Source of the DNA: Pseudomonas sp. SLFW
GTDB lineage: Bacteria; Pseudomonadota; Gammaproteobacteria; Pseudomonadales; Pseudomonadaceae
Assembly (NCBI RefSeq): GCF_009905615.1
Contig: NZ_JAAAKW010000002.1
Coordinates: 310,001 to 374,000, forward strand
Reading direction: 5' to 3'
DNA length: 64,000 nt
Positions 45,260 through 54,952 of this stretch are shown here, one piece after another (positions within the stretch are counted from its first letter, which is position 1; each line of letters begins with the position of its first letter). The notes under the pieces were generated by a model, which ran no database searches, was not told where the DNA came from, and saw nothing but the letters and a program-made list of their open reading frames with translations. The position numbers and the translations under genes are program-made.

Positions 45260-47155
45260 ATGTTTTCCCCTTCACGTTTCATGGCTGGCTTGGGTCTGGC
45301 GCTGCTGATCCTGCTCAGCGTGACCGCTCGCGCGGATTCCGTTGATGGCGCCGCGCAAGCCCTTCACCTGTTCAACTACGTCAGCGCCGACTACCCGGCG
45401 ACGGTGGCGGACGGCAAGGTGATCGACGAGGCTGAATATCGGGAGCAACTCGAATTTCTCGGCGCTGTTCAGGCTTTGATCGCGGGCTTGCCCGAGCGGC
45501 CGGAGCGTGCCGAACTCACGCAAGGCGCGAAGGCGCTGCTGTCGGCTGTCGAGCAAAAGGACGATGGCGCGCAGGTCGCGCATCAAGCGCGGCAGTTGGG
45601 GGCGAAGCTGGCCGTGGCGTACGAAGTGAGCCAGGCACCGATCATCACCCCAGACGCGACACGCGGTGCGCCGCTGTACGCGCAGTATTGCTCGGTCTGT
45701 CACGGTAATGCGGGAGCGGGTGATGGTCCTGCGGCTGTCGGCATGTCGCCACCCCCTGCGAACATACGTGATGCGTCGCGGTTTGATCGCCTGAGCCTGT
45801 ATGACGTCTACAGCACGTTGGGCCTGGGCATCGAAGGCACGGACATGCCGTCGTTCGCCGACCAACTGGATGACCGTCAGCGCTGGGATGTGGCGACCTA
45901 CATCGCAAGCTTCACGGCCGACCCCAAATCCGAAGCGGTCAAGACGTTCAACCTCGCGGATCTGGCCCGCCAGACTCCGACAGAAGTGCTGGTTGTGGAG
46001 GGCCCGAAAGCCGCTGCGGCTTTCCGCGCCCAGCGTGCCCAGCCACCGCAGGTCCAGCGGGGTCCCTCGCAACTGCTCGATTACACCAGCTCGACGCTGG
46101 ACAAGAGCCTGGCGGCGTACCAGGCCGGTGATCGCGAGCAGGCCTATGACCTGTCGGTGGCGGCGTATCTGGAAGGCTTCGAGTTGGTCGAAAGCTCGCT
46201 GGACAACGTCGACGCCACGGTGCGCAAGGACACCGAGAAGGCGCTGATGGCCTACCGTCAGTCGTTGCAGGACGGGCTGCCCGCTGCAGAAGCGGCTGAG
46301 AAACTGGCGGCGGCGAAGGCAAAACTCAAAGTATCTGCCGATCTGCTTGGCAGCGATGGCCTCAGCACGTCCCTGAGCTTCATCTCGGGCCTCTTGATTC
46401 TGTTGCGCGAAGGGCTGGAAGCGATTCTGGTGCTGGCGGCGATCCTGGCGTTCCTGCGCAACACCGGCCAGCAATCGGCGGTGCGCAGCGTCAACGTGGG
46501 TTGGGGTTTGGCGCTGCTGGCAGGCTTGGGAACGTGGGCGCTGGCAGCGTACGTGATCGATGTCAGCGGTTCGCAGCGGGAATTGCTGGAAGGCGCGACG
46601 GCGCTGTTCGCCAGCGTCATGGTGCTGTGGCTGGGCGTGTGGATGCACGACCGTCGTCACGCGGCGGCGTGGCAGGACTACATCAAGAGCAGCCTTGTGG
46701 GCGGTGGCGGTCGGTTCGGCTTCGCAGTGCTGGCATTCTTCTCGGTGTATCGCGAGCTGTTCGAGGTGATTCTGTTCTACGAGACGTTGTGGCTGCAGGC
46801 AGGTCCCGCCGGGCATAACGCCGTGCTGGCTGGCGGTGCCACGGCGCTGGTGCTGTTGGTGGGCCTTGCGTGGGTGATTCTGCGCGGCTCGGCGAAACTG
46901 CCGTTGGCGATGTTCTTCGGTATCAACGCTGCGCTGCTGTGCGCGTTGTCGGTGGTGTTCGCCGGGCATGGCGTCAAGGCGCTGCAAGAGGCTGGCATCT
47001 TTGGCACGCGGCCCGTGCCGTTCTTCGAGTTCGATTGGTTGGGCATTCACGCCGATGCGTATTCCTTGGGCGCGCAGGCGGTTGCGTTGCTGGCGATTGC
47101 GGTGCTGTATGGTCGCAGCCGGTTATCAGAAAAGCGCCGGGTTGCGGCTGTGTGA
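45260..47155 (+). CDS. Cytochrome c-FTR1 iron permease fusion
   Basis: A 631-residue fusion. A signal peptide (residues 1-25) precedes a periplasmic region with one class I cytochrome c domain, haem motif C144-S-V-C147-H148 and the distal Met probably in GTDMPSF. A helical stretch follows, then from about residue 375 seven hydrophobic helices of an FTR1/EfeU permease with its REGLEAIL motif near residues 383-390 and a second RELFEVIL motif. FTR1 proteins take up ferric iron after oxidation of ferrous iron. The attached cytochrome presumably accepts the electron (inference). Similar fusions occur in other pseudomonads. Confidence 0.9.
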   Translation: MFSPSRFMAGLGLALLILLSVTARADSVDGAAQALHLFNYVSADYPATVADGKVIDEAEYREQLEFLGAVQALIAGLPERPERAELTQGAKALLSAVEQKDDGAQVAHQARQLGAKLAVAYEVSQAPIITPDATRGAPLYAQYCSVCHGNAGAGDGPAAVGMSPPPANIRDASRFDRLSLYDVYSTLGLGIEGTDMPSFADQLDDRQRWDVATYIASFTADPKSEAVKTFNLADLARQTPTEVLVVEGPKAAAAFRAQRAQPPQVQRGPSQLLDYTSSTLDKSLAAYQAGDREQAYDLSVAAYLEGFELVESSLDNVDATVRKDTEKALMAYRQSLQDGLPAAEAAEKLAAAKAKLKVSADLLGSDGLSTSLSFISGLLILLREGLEAILVLAAILAFLRNTGQQSAVRSVNVGWGLALLAGLGTWALAAYVIDVSGSQRELLEGATALFASVMVLWLGVWMHDRRHAAAWQDYIKSSLVGGGGRFGFAVLAFFSVYRELFEVILFYETLWLQAGPAGHNAVLAGGATALVLLVGLAWVILRGSAKLPLAMFFGINAALLCALSVVFAGHGVKALQEAGIFGTRPVPFFEFDWLGIHADAYSLGAQAVALLAIAVLYGRSRLSEKRRVAAV

Positions 47156-47160
47156 TTGAC

Positions 47161-47296
47161 CTGTAGGAGCGTGGCTCGTCCCGCGATCGGCGACGTAGTC
47201 GTCGTGAATCCGGCAGGCGCGGTGCAACAGAAGGACTGCATATGCGGGTTTTGCGGCGGGTTCCCCGCCGTTCGCGGGACAAGCCACGCTCCTACA
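47161..47296. repeat. REPIN after the FTR1 gene
   Basis: CTGTAGGAGCGTGGCTCGTC (from 47161) and its near-complement ending AAGCCACGCTCCTACA at 47296 form the arms; total 136 bases. It is the same family and length as 25181-25317. Confidence 0.9.
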
Positions 47297-47320
47297 AAAG
47301 CAGATTGATGGAGTTCTAAC

Positions 47321-47788
47321 ATGCGCGTCTGGATCGATGCCGATGCCTGTCCGAAAGCGGCCAGGGATCAAGTGGTCAAATTCGCCCTCAAGCGCCAGTT
47401 CGAGGTCGTGCTGGTGGCGGGGCAAGCGGTGCCTCGGCCTGCGTTCGCGCTGGTCAAGCTGATCGTGGTGCCCAGCGGCCCTGATGCGGCTGACGATTAC
47501 CTGGTCGAGCATGCAGCGCCGGGCGAACTGGTGATTTGCAGCGACGTGCCGCTGGCGGATCGGCTGGTGAAAAAGGGCGTTGCGGCGCTGGACCCGCGTG
47601 GCAAGGAATTCGACGAGCAGAACATGGGTGAGCGACTGGCGGTGCGCAATCTGTTCACCGACCTGCGTGAGCAGGGCCAGGCTGGAGGCGGGCAGGGGGC
47701 GTATGGTGATCGGGAGAAACAGGCATTCGCCAATTCGCTGGACCGGATTCTGACCCGGTTGACGCGAGAGAGGAATGCACGCGGTTGA
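47321..47788 (+). CDS. yaiI: YaiI/YqxD family protein (DUF188)
   Basis: A 155-residue protein starting MRVWIDADACPKAARDQVVKFA, the DUF188 signature, with VPSGPDAADDYLVEHAAPGELVICSDVPLADRLV following. The acidic residues (D6, D8, D72 region) resemble a PIN/FLAP-nuclease-like metal site, but activity is not established. The C-terminus is rich in Gly and Arg (DRILTRLTRERN). P. aeruginosa carries the same gene next to the FTR1 gene. Confidence 0.9.
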   Translation: MRVWIDADACPKAARDQVVKFALKRQFEVVLVAGQAVPRPAFALVKLIVVPSGPDAADDYLVEHAAPGELVICSDVPLADRLVKKGVAALDPRGKEFDEQNMGERLAVRNLFTDLREQGQAGGGQGAYGDREKQAFANSLDRILTRLTRERNARG

Positions 47789-47790
47789 AG

Positions 47791-47881
47791 CTGTGGGACC
47801 GAATTCATTCGCGAAAGGCCGGTACATCCGACACATCCCTGATGCCTGGAACATTTTTCGCGAATGAATTCGCTCCCACAG
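47791..47881. repeat. REPIN (GAATTCATTCGCG family)
   Basis: CTGTGGGACCGAATTCATTC (from 47791) and its near-complement ending GAATTCGCTCCCACAG at 47881 form 25-bp arms with one mismatch. It starts 2 bases after the yaiI stop. Confidence 0.88.
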
Positions 47882-47930
47882 AGGTCTTGCGTCAGCAGTG
47901 ATAGCAGCGTGTCCGGCAGACACGGACTCC

Positions 47931-48019
47931 CTGTAGGCGCGAATTTATTCGCGATTGGCCGGAGCAGGCGACACATCGCTGCGGTCTGACCCATCTTCGC
48001 GAGTGCGTCGCTCCCACAG
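47931..48019. repeat. Degenerate second REPIN
   Basis: CTGTAGGCGCGAATTTATTC (from 47931) and GAGTGCGTCGCTCCCACAG (to 48019) form imperfect arms. It follows 49 bases after the previous REPIN, so the yaiI-elbB gap carries two in a row. Confidence 0.75.
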
Positions 48020-48053
48020 ATTGAATCCCCTGAAGTTTCGGTCCAGCGGTGTA

Positions 48054-48731
48054 TCAGGCCGAAACTTCCTCACTTTCCTGCACCAACTCCAACACCCGAT
48101 CCACCAGCTTGTTGATCCCCGACGCTGCTTCGCCAATCGACTTGGCAACCATGTACGCCGGGGTGCTGACCAGCTTGCGGGCCTTGTCTTCAACGATGTC
48201 CGTGACGTCGCATTCTTCGTGCTGGCCACCCATCTTGGTGATTTTGGCGGCAGTTTCGGGGCAATTGCCAACGGTGCAGGTTACGCCCGGGCCGTAGATC
48301 TTGGCCGCCAGCGCGGGCGACACACAGATCAATCCAATGGGTTTGCCCGCCATGGCGAAGGCTTCTGCCATGGCCAGCACTTCCGCTTGAACCTTGCAGC
48401 CTGATCCTTCTGAGGCGAAGTTCGACAGGTTCTTCGCCGCGCCAAAGCCGCCCGGGATGATCAACGCATCGAACTCAGTGACGTCCGCCTCACGGATGTC
48501 CTCAATGGCGCCCCGCACGATGCGCGCTGATTCCACCAACACATTGCGGGTTTCGGGCATTTCTTCGCCAGTGAGGTGATTGATCACGTGGTACTGAGGG
48601 ATGTTTGGCGCGAAGCACTTCACCTCGGCGCCGCGTTGATCCAGACGCAGCAGGGTGAGCACGCTTTCGTGAATTTCCGCGCCGTCCTGGACGCCGCAAC
48701 CGGAAAGAATGACGGCCACTTTTTTGCTCAT
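48054..48731 (-). CDS. elbB: Isoprenoid biosynthesis glyoxalase ElbB
   Basis: A 225-residue protein of the DJ-1/PfpI (class I glutamine amidotransferase-like) superfamily, ElbB type. It starts MSKKVAVILSGCGVQDGAEIHESVL; the nucleophile-elbow cysteine is in LICVSPALAA. ElbB (formerly ElbB/YhbL, sigma cross-reacting protein 27A) has weak glyoxalase III activity in E. coli, and was linked to isoprenoid synthesis by genetics. It is a lone gene. Confidence 0.93.
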   Translation of the reverse strand: MSKKVAVILSGCGVQDGAEIHESVLTLLRLDQRGAEVKCFAPNIPQYHVINHLTGEEMPETRNVLVESARIVRGAIEDIREADVTEFDALIIPGGFGAAKNLSNFASEGSGCKVQAEVLAMAEAFAMAGKPIGLICVSPALAAKIYGPGVTCTVGNCPETAAKITKMGGQHEECDVTDIVEDKARKLVSTPAYMVAKSIGEAASGINKLVDRVLELVQESEEVSA

Positions 48732-48919
48732 GCCTGTGTTCCCTCTCTTGAGCGATCCGGGCTAGACCGGGTACGCCGGTGATGTCGTGTTCCCTGGCGT
48801 TTACGAGCGGCTCGTCGCGCCAACGATGTCCTCAAATGTCTACTAATTTGTCATCTGTTGCCATAGGGTTTTGCCGTGGTGACGCCTAATCTTCGAGGTT
48901 TCGTTGTCGGGTGGCGTCG

Positions 48920-50158
48920 ATGAATTTCATTCTGTACGCAGTGCCGTTTTTCTTCGTGCTGATCGGTGTCGAGCTGGTCGCCGACCGTTGGCGCAAGGTC
49001 AACAATTACCGGGTCGCCGATGCGATCAACAGCCTCAGTACAGGCGTGTTATCGACGACCACGGGTCTGCTGACCAAAGGCGTGGGGCTGGTGACCTACG
49101 CCTTTGCGCTGGAGCATCTGGCCTTGTGGCGGCTGTCTGCCGAGAGCGTCTGGGTCTGGGTGTTCGCCTTCATCTTTTACGACTTCTGCTATTACTGGCT
49201 CCACCGCATGGGACACGAGCGCAACATCCTCTGGGCCGCGCACTCTGTGCATCACCAGAGCGAGGACTACAACCTCTCGACCGCCTTGCGCCAGACCAGC
49301 ACCGGCTTTCTGCTGAGCTGGATTTTCTATCTGCCGCTGGCCGTGGTCGGCGTGCCGCTGGTGGTGTTCGTGGCGGTGGCCTCGCTCAATCTGCTTTATC
49401 AATTCTGGGTCCACACTCGGCACATTCCCAAGCTGGGCTGGTTCGAATGGTTCTTCGTGACGCCATCCAATCATCGCGCTCACCACGCGCAGAACCGTGT
49501 CTACATGGATCGCAACTACGGCGGGGTGTTCATTGTTTGGGACCGACTGTTCGGCACCTTCCAGGAAGAGCTGGATGAGGAGCCGCCGATTTTCGGGGTC
49601 ACAACCCCTTTGAGAAGCTGGAACCTGCTGTGGGCGAACGTGCAGTTCTATGCTCAATTGGCAGCGGATGCGCGACGGGCCGAATCGACGTGGGACAAAT
49701 GGCGGATCTGGTTCATGCCGACCGGGTGGCGGCCTGCGGACGTGGCGCGGAAATATCCGATCAGCAAGCCGGACCTTGTGCAATTCCGCAAATTCGAGGT
49801 GCCGTTGAGCCTGACGCAGCAGCTGTACATCGGCGTACAGTTTTCGCTGTACACGCTGCTGGGGAGTTATCTGCTGTCGAACGGCGACGTGTTGCCGTGG
49901 GCTGCGCTGATCGTCGGCTGGTCATGGGTGGCGTTGGGGCTGTTCGTGTTTGGCGCGGCGTTGGAGAATCGACCTGCGGCGTTGAAGCTGGAAGGGGTGA
50001 GGCTGGTGGCGAACCTGCCGTTAATGGCGGTGGCTCCGGCAGTAGGCCTGTGGCCCGCGAGTGCGTTGGGCTGGACGGTATTGCTGACTTACATGGTGCT
50101 GAGCGCAATCGCTGTGTATTGCGCTCGGGGTCGATTCACTCGTCTGGCCGGTCCTTGA
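48920..50158 (+). CDS. Sterol desaturase / fatty acid hydroxylase family protein
   Basis: A 412-residue integral membrane di-iron enzyme. The eight-histidine pattern is visible as HRMGH (H95, H99), HSVHH (H108, H111, H112) and NHRAHH further on. Hydrophobic helices lie before, between and after, with three extra ones in the C-terminal 120 residues. Family members hydroxylate or desaturate lipids, and some cleave alkylglycerols; bacteria rarely make sterols, so the substrate is more likely a fatty acyl chain or other membrane lipid. A GTG three codons earlier (48911) is possible. Its end overlaps dedA by 23 bases, converging. Confidence 0.85.
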   Translation: MNFILYAVPFFFVLIGVELVADRWRKVNNYRVADAINSLSTGVLSTTTGLLTKGVGLVTYAFALEHLALWRLSAESVWVWVFAFIFYDFCYYWLHRMGHERNILWAAHSVHHQSEDYNLSTALRQTSTGFLLSWIFYLPLAVVGVPLVVFVAVASLNLLYQFWVHTRHIPKLGWFEWFFVTPSNHRAHHAQNRVYMDRNYGGVFIVWDRLFGTFQEELDEEPPIFGVTTPLRSWNLLWANVQFYAQLAADARRAESTWDKWRIWFMPTGWRPADVARKYPISKPDLVQFRKFEVPLSLTQQLYIGVQFSLYTLLGSYLLSNGDVLPWAALIVGWSWVALGLFVFGAALENRPAALKLEGVRLVANLPLMAVAPAVGLWPASALGWTVLLTYMVLSAIAVYCARGRFTRLAGP

Positions 50159-50759
50159 CCTCGACGGGGGCCACGGCTGAAACCGCCAGTTTGGCCTCGC
50201 GCGCAATACGGGCGTTTTTGATACGACGTCTGATCCAAAGCAGGCCACCAATCACCAGCAGGGCGCCCAGTACCCACAACTCGTATTTCTTGACGTTGCC
50301 CAGCAAACCTTCAAGCACCGCGCCGAATTTGTAGGCCGCCGCGCCCAGCGCCGCCGCCCAGACCGCAGCACCGATGCCGTTGAGCAGCAGGTAACGTCCC
50401 GGCGGATACCCGGAAAGGCCGATGGCCACCGGCATTACCGTGCGCAAACCGTAGACAAATCGGAAGCTCAGCACCCAGATGTCGGGGTGCCGACGAATAT
50501 GTTCCAGCGCGCGATCGCCCAGCAGTTGCCAGCGCGGCTTGCGTGCCAAAAGCTTGCGGCCATGCTTGCGCCCCATGAAATACCAGAGCTGATCGCCTGC
50601 GTAGCTGCCGAAGAAGGCAACCACCACGACCAGATTGATGTCCATGTACCCTCGGAATGCGAGAAATCCAGCGAGAACCAAAATGGTCTCACCTTCAAAA
50701 AAGGTCCCGAGGAAAAGGGCGAAGTAGCCAAATTCTTGTAAAAAATGCTGGAGCATCAT
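50136..50759 (-). CDS. DedA family membrane protein
   Basis: A 207-residue DedA/VTT-domain protein with the typical GETILVLAGFLAFRGYM, GSYAGDQLWYFMGRKHG and RFVYGLRTVMPVAIGLSGYP segments. The conserved arginines in FRFVYGLR and acidic E23/D-type residues are present. DedA proteins move lipids such as undecaprenyl phosphate or phospholipids across the membrane. The last residues are cytosolic and charged. It converges on the desaturase gene and diverges from ppk. Confidence 0.89.
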   Translation of the reverse strand: MMLQHFLQEFGYFALFLGTFFEGETILVLAGFLAFRGYMDINLVVVVAFFGSYAGDQLWYFMGRKHGRKLLARKPRWQLLGDRALEHIRRHPDIWVLSFRFVYGLRTVMPVAIGLSGYPPGRYLLLNGIGAAVWAAALGAAAYKFGAVLEGLLGNVKKYELWVLGALLVIGGLLWIRRRIKNARIAREAKLAVSAVAPVEVKDRPDE

Positions 50760-50901
50760 ATGGGTGCTGGCGAAATGAACGCGCAGCCTAACGCGCCGGA
50801 CACATTCAGGAAAGTGTCGAAATGTGTCACCACGTTAAAGTTTCCTACGACACCAGCAGAATAGTCGTCTAGGAAGCGCGTTTAAGTCCTGCAAGACTGT
50901 C

Positions 50902-50952
50902 TCGACATACAACTGTCATGCAGGAGTCATAATGCTGGCTTATAACTGTCAC
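50902..50952 (+). promoter_or_regulatory. PhoB-binding array upstream of ppk
   Basis: Five PhoB-like 7-base half sites repeat every 11 bases: TCGACAT (50902), CTGTCAT (50913), GAGTCAT (50924), CTGGCTT (50935) and CTGTCAC (50946). The last pair, CTGGCTTATAACTGTCAC, matches the Pho-box consensus at 16 of 18 positions, and the first pair at 14 of 18. A possible -10 (CATAAT, 50928-50933) lies 8 bases after the first box. Orientation suits ppk. The rest of the 343-base dedA-ppk gap holds nothing else I can identify. Confidence 0.75.
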
Positions 50953-51102
50953 GTTTGCCCGCACGCTCGGGCCCGCAGGTGTCCGGTGTGACCGGTCTGC
51001 GCCACTGATCGTCCCTTCTGTCGTGAAGGGACCGACAGATCGATCTCTTCGGCCGTTCTCCCGGCCCAACTGTTACAGGGCAACAGCCTTACAGGATTAT
51101 TC

Positions 51103-53325
51103 ATGAGTACCGAAGGAAGCACCGAAGCCTCAATTGAACTTGAACCCGAAGTCTCTTCTGCGGAAGTCACCGCCGTGGTCGAACCGACTATCGAGGTGCT
51201 GCCCGCCGTCGAGCCGCAGCAGCCTGCCAGCCCGGCGATCGTGATCCCCAACCTGGATGACAGCAGCCTTTATATTCACCGCGAGCTGTCGCAGCTGCAG
51301 TTCAATATTCGCGTACTTGAGCAGGCGCTGGATGAATCCTACCCGCTGCTCGAACGCCTCAAGTTTCTGCTGATCTTCTCCAGCAACCTGGACGAATTCT
51401 TCGAAATCCGCGTCGCGGGCCTCAAGAAACAAATCACCTTCGCCCGTGAGCAGGCCGGTGCCGATGGCTTGCAGCCTCATCAGGCGCTGGCGCGCATCAG
51501 TGAGCTGGTGCACGGCCACGTGGATCGCCAGTACGCCATCCTCAACGACATCCTGTTGCCCGAGCTTGAAAAGCATCAGGTGCGCTTCATCCGTCGTCGT
51601 TACTGGACCACCAAGCTGAAGACGTGGGTCCGTCGTTATTTCCGCGACGAAATCGCACCGATCATCACACCGATCGGCCTCGATCCGACGCACCCGTTCC
51701 CGTTGCTGGTCAACAAATCTCTGAACTTCATCGTCGAGCTGGAAGGCATCGATGCCTTCGGTCGCGATTCGGGTCTGGCGATCATCCCGGCCCCGCGCCT
51801 CTTGCCGCGCATCATCAAGGTGCCGGAAGACGTCGGCGGCCCGGGCGACAACTACGTGTTCCTGTCGTCGATGATCCACGCCCACGCCGATGACCTGTTC
51901 CAGGGCATGAAGGTCAAGGGCTGCTACCAGTTCCGCCTGACCCGTAACGCCGACCTGGCGCTGGATTCCGAAGACGTAGAAGACTTGGCCCGCGCCCTGC
52001 GTGGCGAGCTGTTCTCCCGTCGCTACGGCGATGCGGTGCGTCTGGAAGTGGCCGACACCTGCCCGAAACACCTGTCCGACTACCTGCTCAAGCAGTTCAA
52101 CCTGAGCGAGACCGAGCTGTATCAGGTCAACGGTCCGGTGAACCTGACGCGTCTGTTCAGCATCACCGGTCTGGACAGCCATCCGGAGCTTCAATACTTG
52201 CCGTTCACCCCGGCGATTCCAAAGCTTTTGCAGAACAGCGAAAACATCTTCAACGTGATCAGCAAGCAGGACATTCTGCTGCTGCACCCATTCGAATCCT
52301 TCACGCCGGTGGTGGATTTGCTGCGTCAGGCCGCAAAAGATCCTCACGTTCTGGCTGTGCGTCAGACGCTGTACCGCAGTGGCGCCAACTCGGAAATCGT
52401 TGATGCGCTGGTGGATGCCGCGCGTAACGGCAAGGAAGTCACGGCAGTCATCGAGCTGCGCGCGCGGTTCGACGAAGAGTCCAACCTGCAACTCGCCAGC
52501 CGCTTGCAGGCGGCCGGTGCGGTGGTGATTTACGGTGTGGTCGGCTTCAAGACCCACGCCAAGATGATGCTGATCCTGCGTCGCGAAGCGGGCGAGATCG
52601 TGCGTTACGCCCACCTCGGGACTGGTAACTACCACGCGGGCAACGCCCGTCTGTACACCGACTACAGCCTGCTGACCTCCGACGACGCCTTGTGCGAAGA
52701 CGTCGGCAAACTGTTCAGTCAGTTGATTGGCATGGGCAAGACGCTGCGCATGAAGAAGTTGCTGCACGCGCCGTTCACACTCAAGAAGGGCATGCTCGAC
52801 ATGATTGCCCGCGAGACGCAGTTCGCGACCGACGGCAAACCTGCGCACATCATTGCCAAGTTCAACTCGCTGACTGATCCGAAGATCATCCGCGCGCTGT
52901 ACAAAGCCAGCCAGATGGGCGTGAAGATCGATCTCGTGGTGCGGGGCATGTGCTGCCTGCGTCCGGGGGTTCCGGGCGTGTCGCACAACATTCAGGTGCG
53001 CTCGATCGTGGGTCGCTTTCTGGAGCACACCCGCGTGTTCTACTTCCTGAATGGCGGCGACGAGCAGATGTTCCTGTCCAGCGCCGACTGGATGGAACGC
53101 AACCTCGACAAGCGCGTCGAGACCTGCTTCCCGGTGGAAGGCAAGAAGCTGATTCTGCGCGTGAAGAAGGAGTTGGAGGGGTATCTGACCGACAACACCC
53201 ACGCGTGGCTGCTGCAGCCGGACGGGCGCTACCTTCGCAGCACGCCAACCGGCAACCAGAACGCCCGCAATGTGCAGGCGTCGCTTCTGGAGAAGTTGAG
53301 CAACCCGGTCCTCAGCGTACGCTGA
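51103..53325 (+). CDS. ppk1: Polyphosphate kinase 1
   Basis: A 740-residue PPK1, which polymerises the gamma phosphate of ATP into polyphosphate at the membrane. An acidic, unconserved N-terminal tail of about 45 residues precedes the N domain ([20 protein letters not shown]), head domain and two phospholipase D-like C domains. The autophosphorylated histidine is expected in KTHAKMMLI near residue 485, and the second histidine-region near [22 protein letters not shown] precedes the ATG. The stop overlaps the ppx stop by 14 bases, converging, unlike the E. coli ppk-ppx operon. Confidence 0.96.
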   Translation: MSTEGSTEASIELEPEVSSAEVTAVVEPTIEVLPAVEPQQPASPAIVIPNLDDSSLYIHRELSQLQFNIRVLEQALDESYPLLERLKFLLIFSSNLDEFFEIRVAGLKKQITFAREQAGADGLQPHQALARISELVHGHVDRQYAILNDILLPELEKHQVRFIRRRYWTTKLKTWVRRYFRDEIAPIITPIGLDPTHPFPLLVNKSLNFIVELEGIDAFGRDSGLAIIPAPRLLPRIIKVPEDVGGPGDNYVFLSSMIHAHADDLFQGMKVKGCYQFRLTRNADLALDSEDVEDLARALRGELFSRRYGDAVRLEVADTCPKHLSDYLLKQFNLSETELYQVNGPVNLTRLFSITGLDSHPELQYLPFTPAIPKLLQNSENIFNVISKQDILLLHPFESFTPVVDLLRQAAKDPHVLAVRQTLYRSGANSEIVDALVDAARNGKEVTAVIELRARFDEESNLQLASRLQAAGAVVIYGVVGFKTHAKMMLILRREAGEIVRYAHLGTGNYHAGNARLYTDYSLLTSDDALCEDVGKLFSQLIGMGKTLRMKKLLHAPFTLKKGMLDMIARETQFATDGKPAHIIAKFNSLTDPKIIRALYKASQMGVKIDLVVRGMCCLRPGVPGVSHNIQVRSIVGRFLEHTRVFYFLNGGDEQMFLSSADWMERNLDKRVETCFPVEGKKLILRVKKELEGYLTDNTHAWLLQPDGRYLRSTPTGNQNARNVQASLLEKLSNPVLSVR

Positions 53326-54814
53326 GGTTGATGTTGACTCGGGTCAGCCACTCCGCTTCCAGCGCGAAGTCGGCCTGAGTCAGCTGGTTGTTTTCCAGCC
53401 AGCCATCCGGGAACAGGATGTCGAGGTCGTTGCCATTGGCGGTCAGCACAGGTTGCGGCATCTCTTGGGTGCCGCGAATGTGGTGGAACAGGATCGCGAA
53501 GCGCAGCAGCACGCACAGACGAATCAGCTTCACGCCTTCATCGCCAAATTCGGCGAACTTGTCCTTTGGAATGTTCCGACGATGGCCGCGCACCAGCAGC
53601 GCGAGCATCTGTTGGTCTTCCCGCGAGAAACCCGCCAGATCCGAGTGCTCGATCAAGTACGCGCCGTGCTTGTGGTAGTGATAGTGGGCGATGTCCAGAC
53701 CCACTTCATGCACCTTGGCGGCCCAGCTGAGCAGCTCGCGATACAGATCGTCTTCCAGCTCCCACGCCGTGGCGACCTGCTCCAGCGCTGACAACGCCTT
53801 GCGCTCGACCCGTGCGGCCTGTTCCAGATCGACGTGATAACGGTCCATCAGCGAGCTGAGGGTGCGTTCGCGCACGTCTTCGTGGTGATGACGGCCCAGC
53901 AGGTCATACAGCACGCCTTCACGCAGCGCGCCTTCGCAGTGGTCCATGCGTTTCAGTTCAAGAGCGTCGAAGATCGCTTCGAGAATTGCCAGACCGGCCG
54001 GAAAAATGGCCCGACGATCGGGCTTGAGGCCGTCGAAGTCGATCTTGTCCACTTCGCCGAGCTTCATCAGTTTGCGCTTGAGCCAGGCGAGGCCTTCGGC
54101 GTTGACTTCGCCGGTGCCATGGCCGCCTGCTTTCAGGGCCAGGCCGATGGCGCGGATGGTGCCGGACGAGCCAATTGCCTCATCCCACGTCAGACGATGC
54201 AACGCATGCTCGATGCTCATGATCTCCAGCCGCGCAGCCGTGTAGGCCTGGGCATAACGGGCCGGGGTGATCTTGCCGTCTTTGAAATAGCGCTGGGTAA
54301 AGCTCACGCAACCCATTTGCAGGCTTTCGCGCAGCAACGGTTCGAAGCGCTGGCCGATGATGAATTCGGTACTGCCGCCACCAATGTCCGCCACCAAGCG
54401 TTTGCCCGGTGTGTCGGCGAGGGTGTGGGACACGCCGAGGTAGATCAGGCGCGCTTCTTCACGGCCGGAAATGACCTCGACAGGGTGGCCAAGGATTTCT
54501 TCGGCGCGGTGGATGAATTCGTTGCGATTGCGCGCTTCGCGCAGGGCGTTGGTGCCGACGATCCGCACGGCGCCCGGTGGCATGCCGTTGATCAGTTGGG
54601 CAAAACGCTTGAGGCAATCGAGCCCCCGCTGCATGGATTCTTCGTTGAGCTTGCGCTCGTCGTCGATCCCGGCGGCCAACTGCACTTTCTCGCCGAGCCG
54701 CTCAAGAATGCGGATTTCACCCTGATTCGCTTTGGCGACCACCATGTGGAAGCTGTTGGAGCCCAAGTCGATCGCGGCGATCAGCGAGAGGTTTTTGGCT
54801 GTGGATGGCGACAT
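53312..54814 (-). CDS. ppx: Exopolyphosphatase
   Basis: A 500-residue Ppx/GppA phosphatase, which removes terminal phosphates from polyphosphate and may also act on pppGpp. The ASKHA ATPase-fold P-loops are [15 protein letters not shown] and [13 protein letters not shown]; the catalytic glutamate is in the [12 protein letters not shown] region. The C-terminal HD-like domain contains [26 protein letters not shown]. The start ATG 54814 matches the conserved N-terminus; the frame is open to 54913. It converges on ppk with overlapping ends. Confidence 0.95.
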   Translation of the reverse strand: MSPSTAKNLSLIAAIDLGSNSFHMVVAKANQGEIRILERLGEKVQLAAGIDDERKLNEESMQRGLDCLKRFAQLINGMPPGAVRIVGTNALREARNRNEFIHRAEEILGHPVEVISGREEARLIYLGVSHTLADTPGKRLVADIGGGSTEFIIGQRFEPLLRESLQMGCVSFTQRYFKDGKITPARYAQAYTAARLEIMSIEHALHRLTWDEAIGSSGTIRAIGLALKAGGHGTGEVNAEGLAWLKRKLMKLGEVDKIDFDGLKPDRRAIFPAGLAILEAIFDALELKRMDHCEGALREGVLYDLLGRHHHEDVRERTLSSLMDRYHVDLEQAARVERKALSALEQVATAWELEDDLYRELLSWAAKVHEVGLDIAHYHYHKHGAYLIEHSDLAGFSREDQQMLALLVRGHRRNIPKDKFAEFGDEGVKLIRLCVLLRFAILFHHIRGTQEMPQPVLTANGNDLDILFPDGWLENNQLTQADFALEAEWLTRVNINLSVR

Positions 54815-54905
54815 GGTCAAAAGGTCTCGGTCGTTAACCCCGACATCGTGCCACGAACCATCACTGCCGCCAAACGCGCATTTAAGCGTTGGGCGTGACG
54901 TGATG

Positions 54906-54928
54906 GTTCCCACGCTTCACGCGGGAAC
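54906..54928. repeat. Small palindrome (GTTCCC...GGGAAC)
   Basis: GTTCCCACGC followed by GCGGGAAC forms a short hairpin upstream of ppx. It resembles a short repeat common in Pseudomonas intergenic regions. Confidence 0.5.
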
Positions 54929-54952
54929 GATCATTACGTTCCACCGCCATCA

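Noticed and set aside
45272-47050. 592-codon minus-strand frame over the FTR1 gene
   Set aside because: Composition is Arg/Gln/His-rich as expected for a shadow in GC-rich DNA; the plus strand has clear cytochrome and FTR1 motifs.
51130-53202. 690-codon minus-strand frame over ppk
   Set aside because: Antisense shadow; ppk is complete and conserved.
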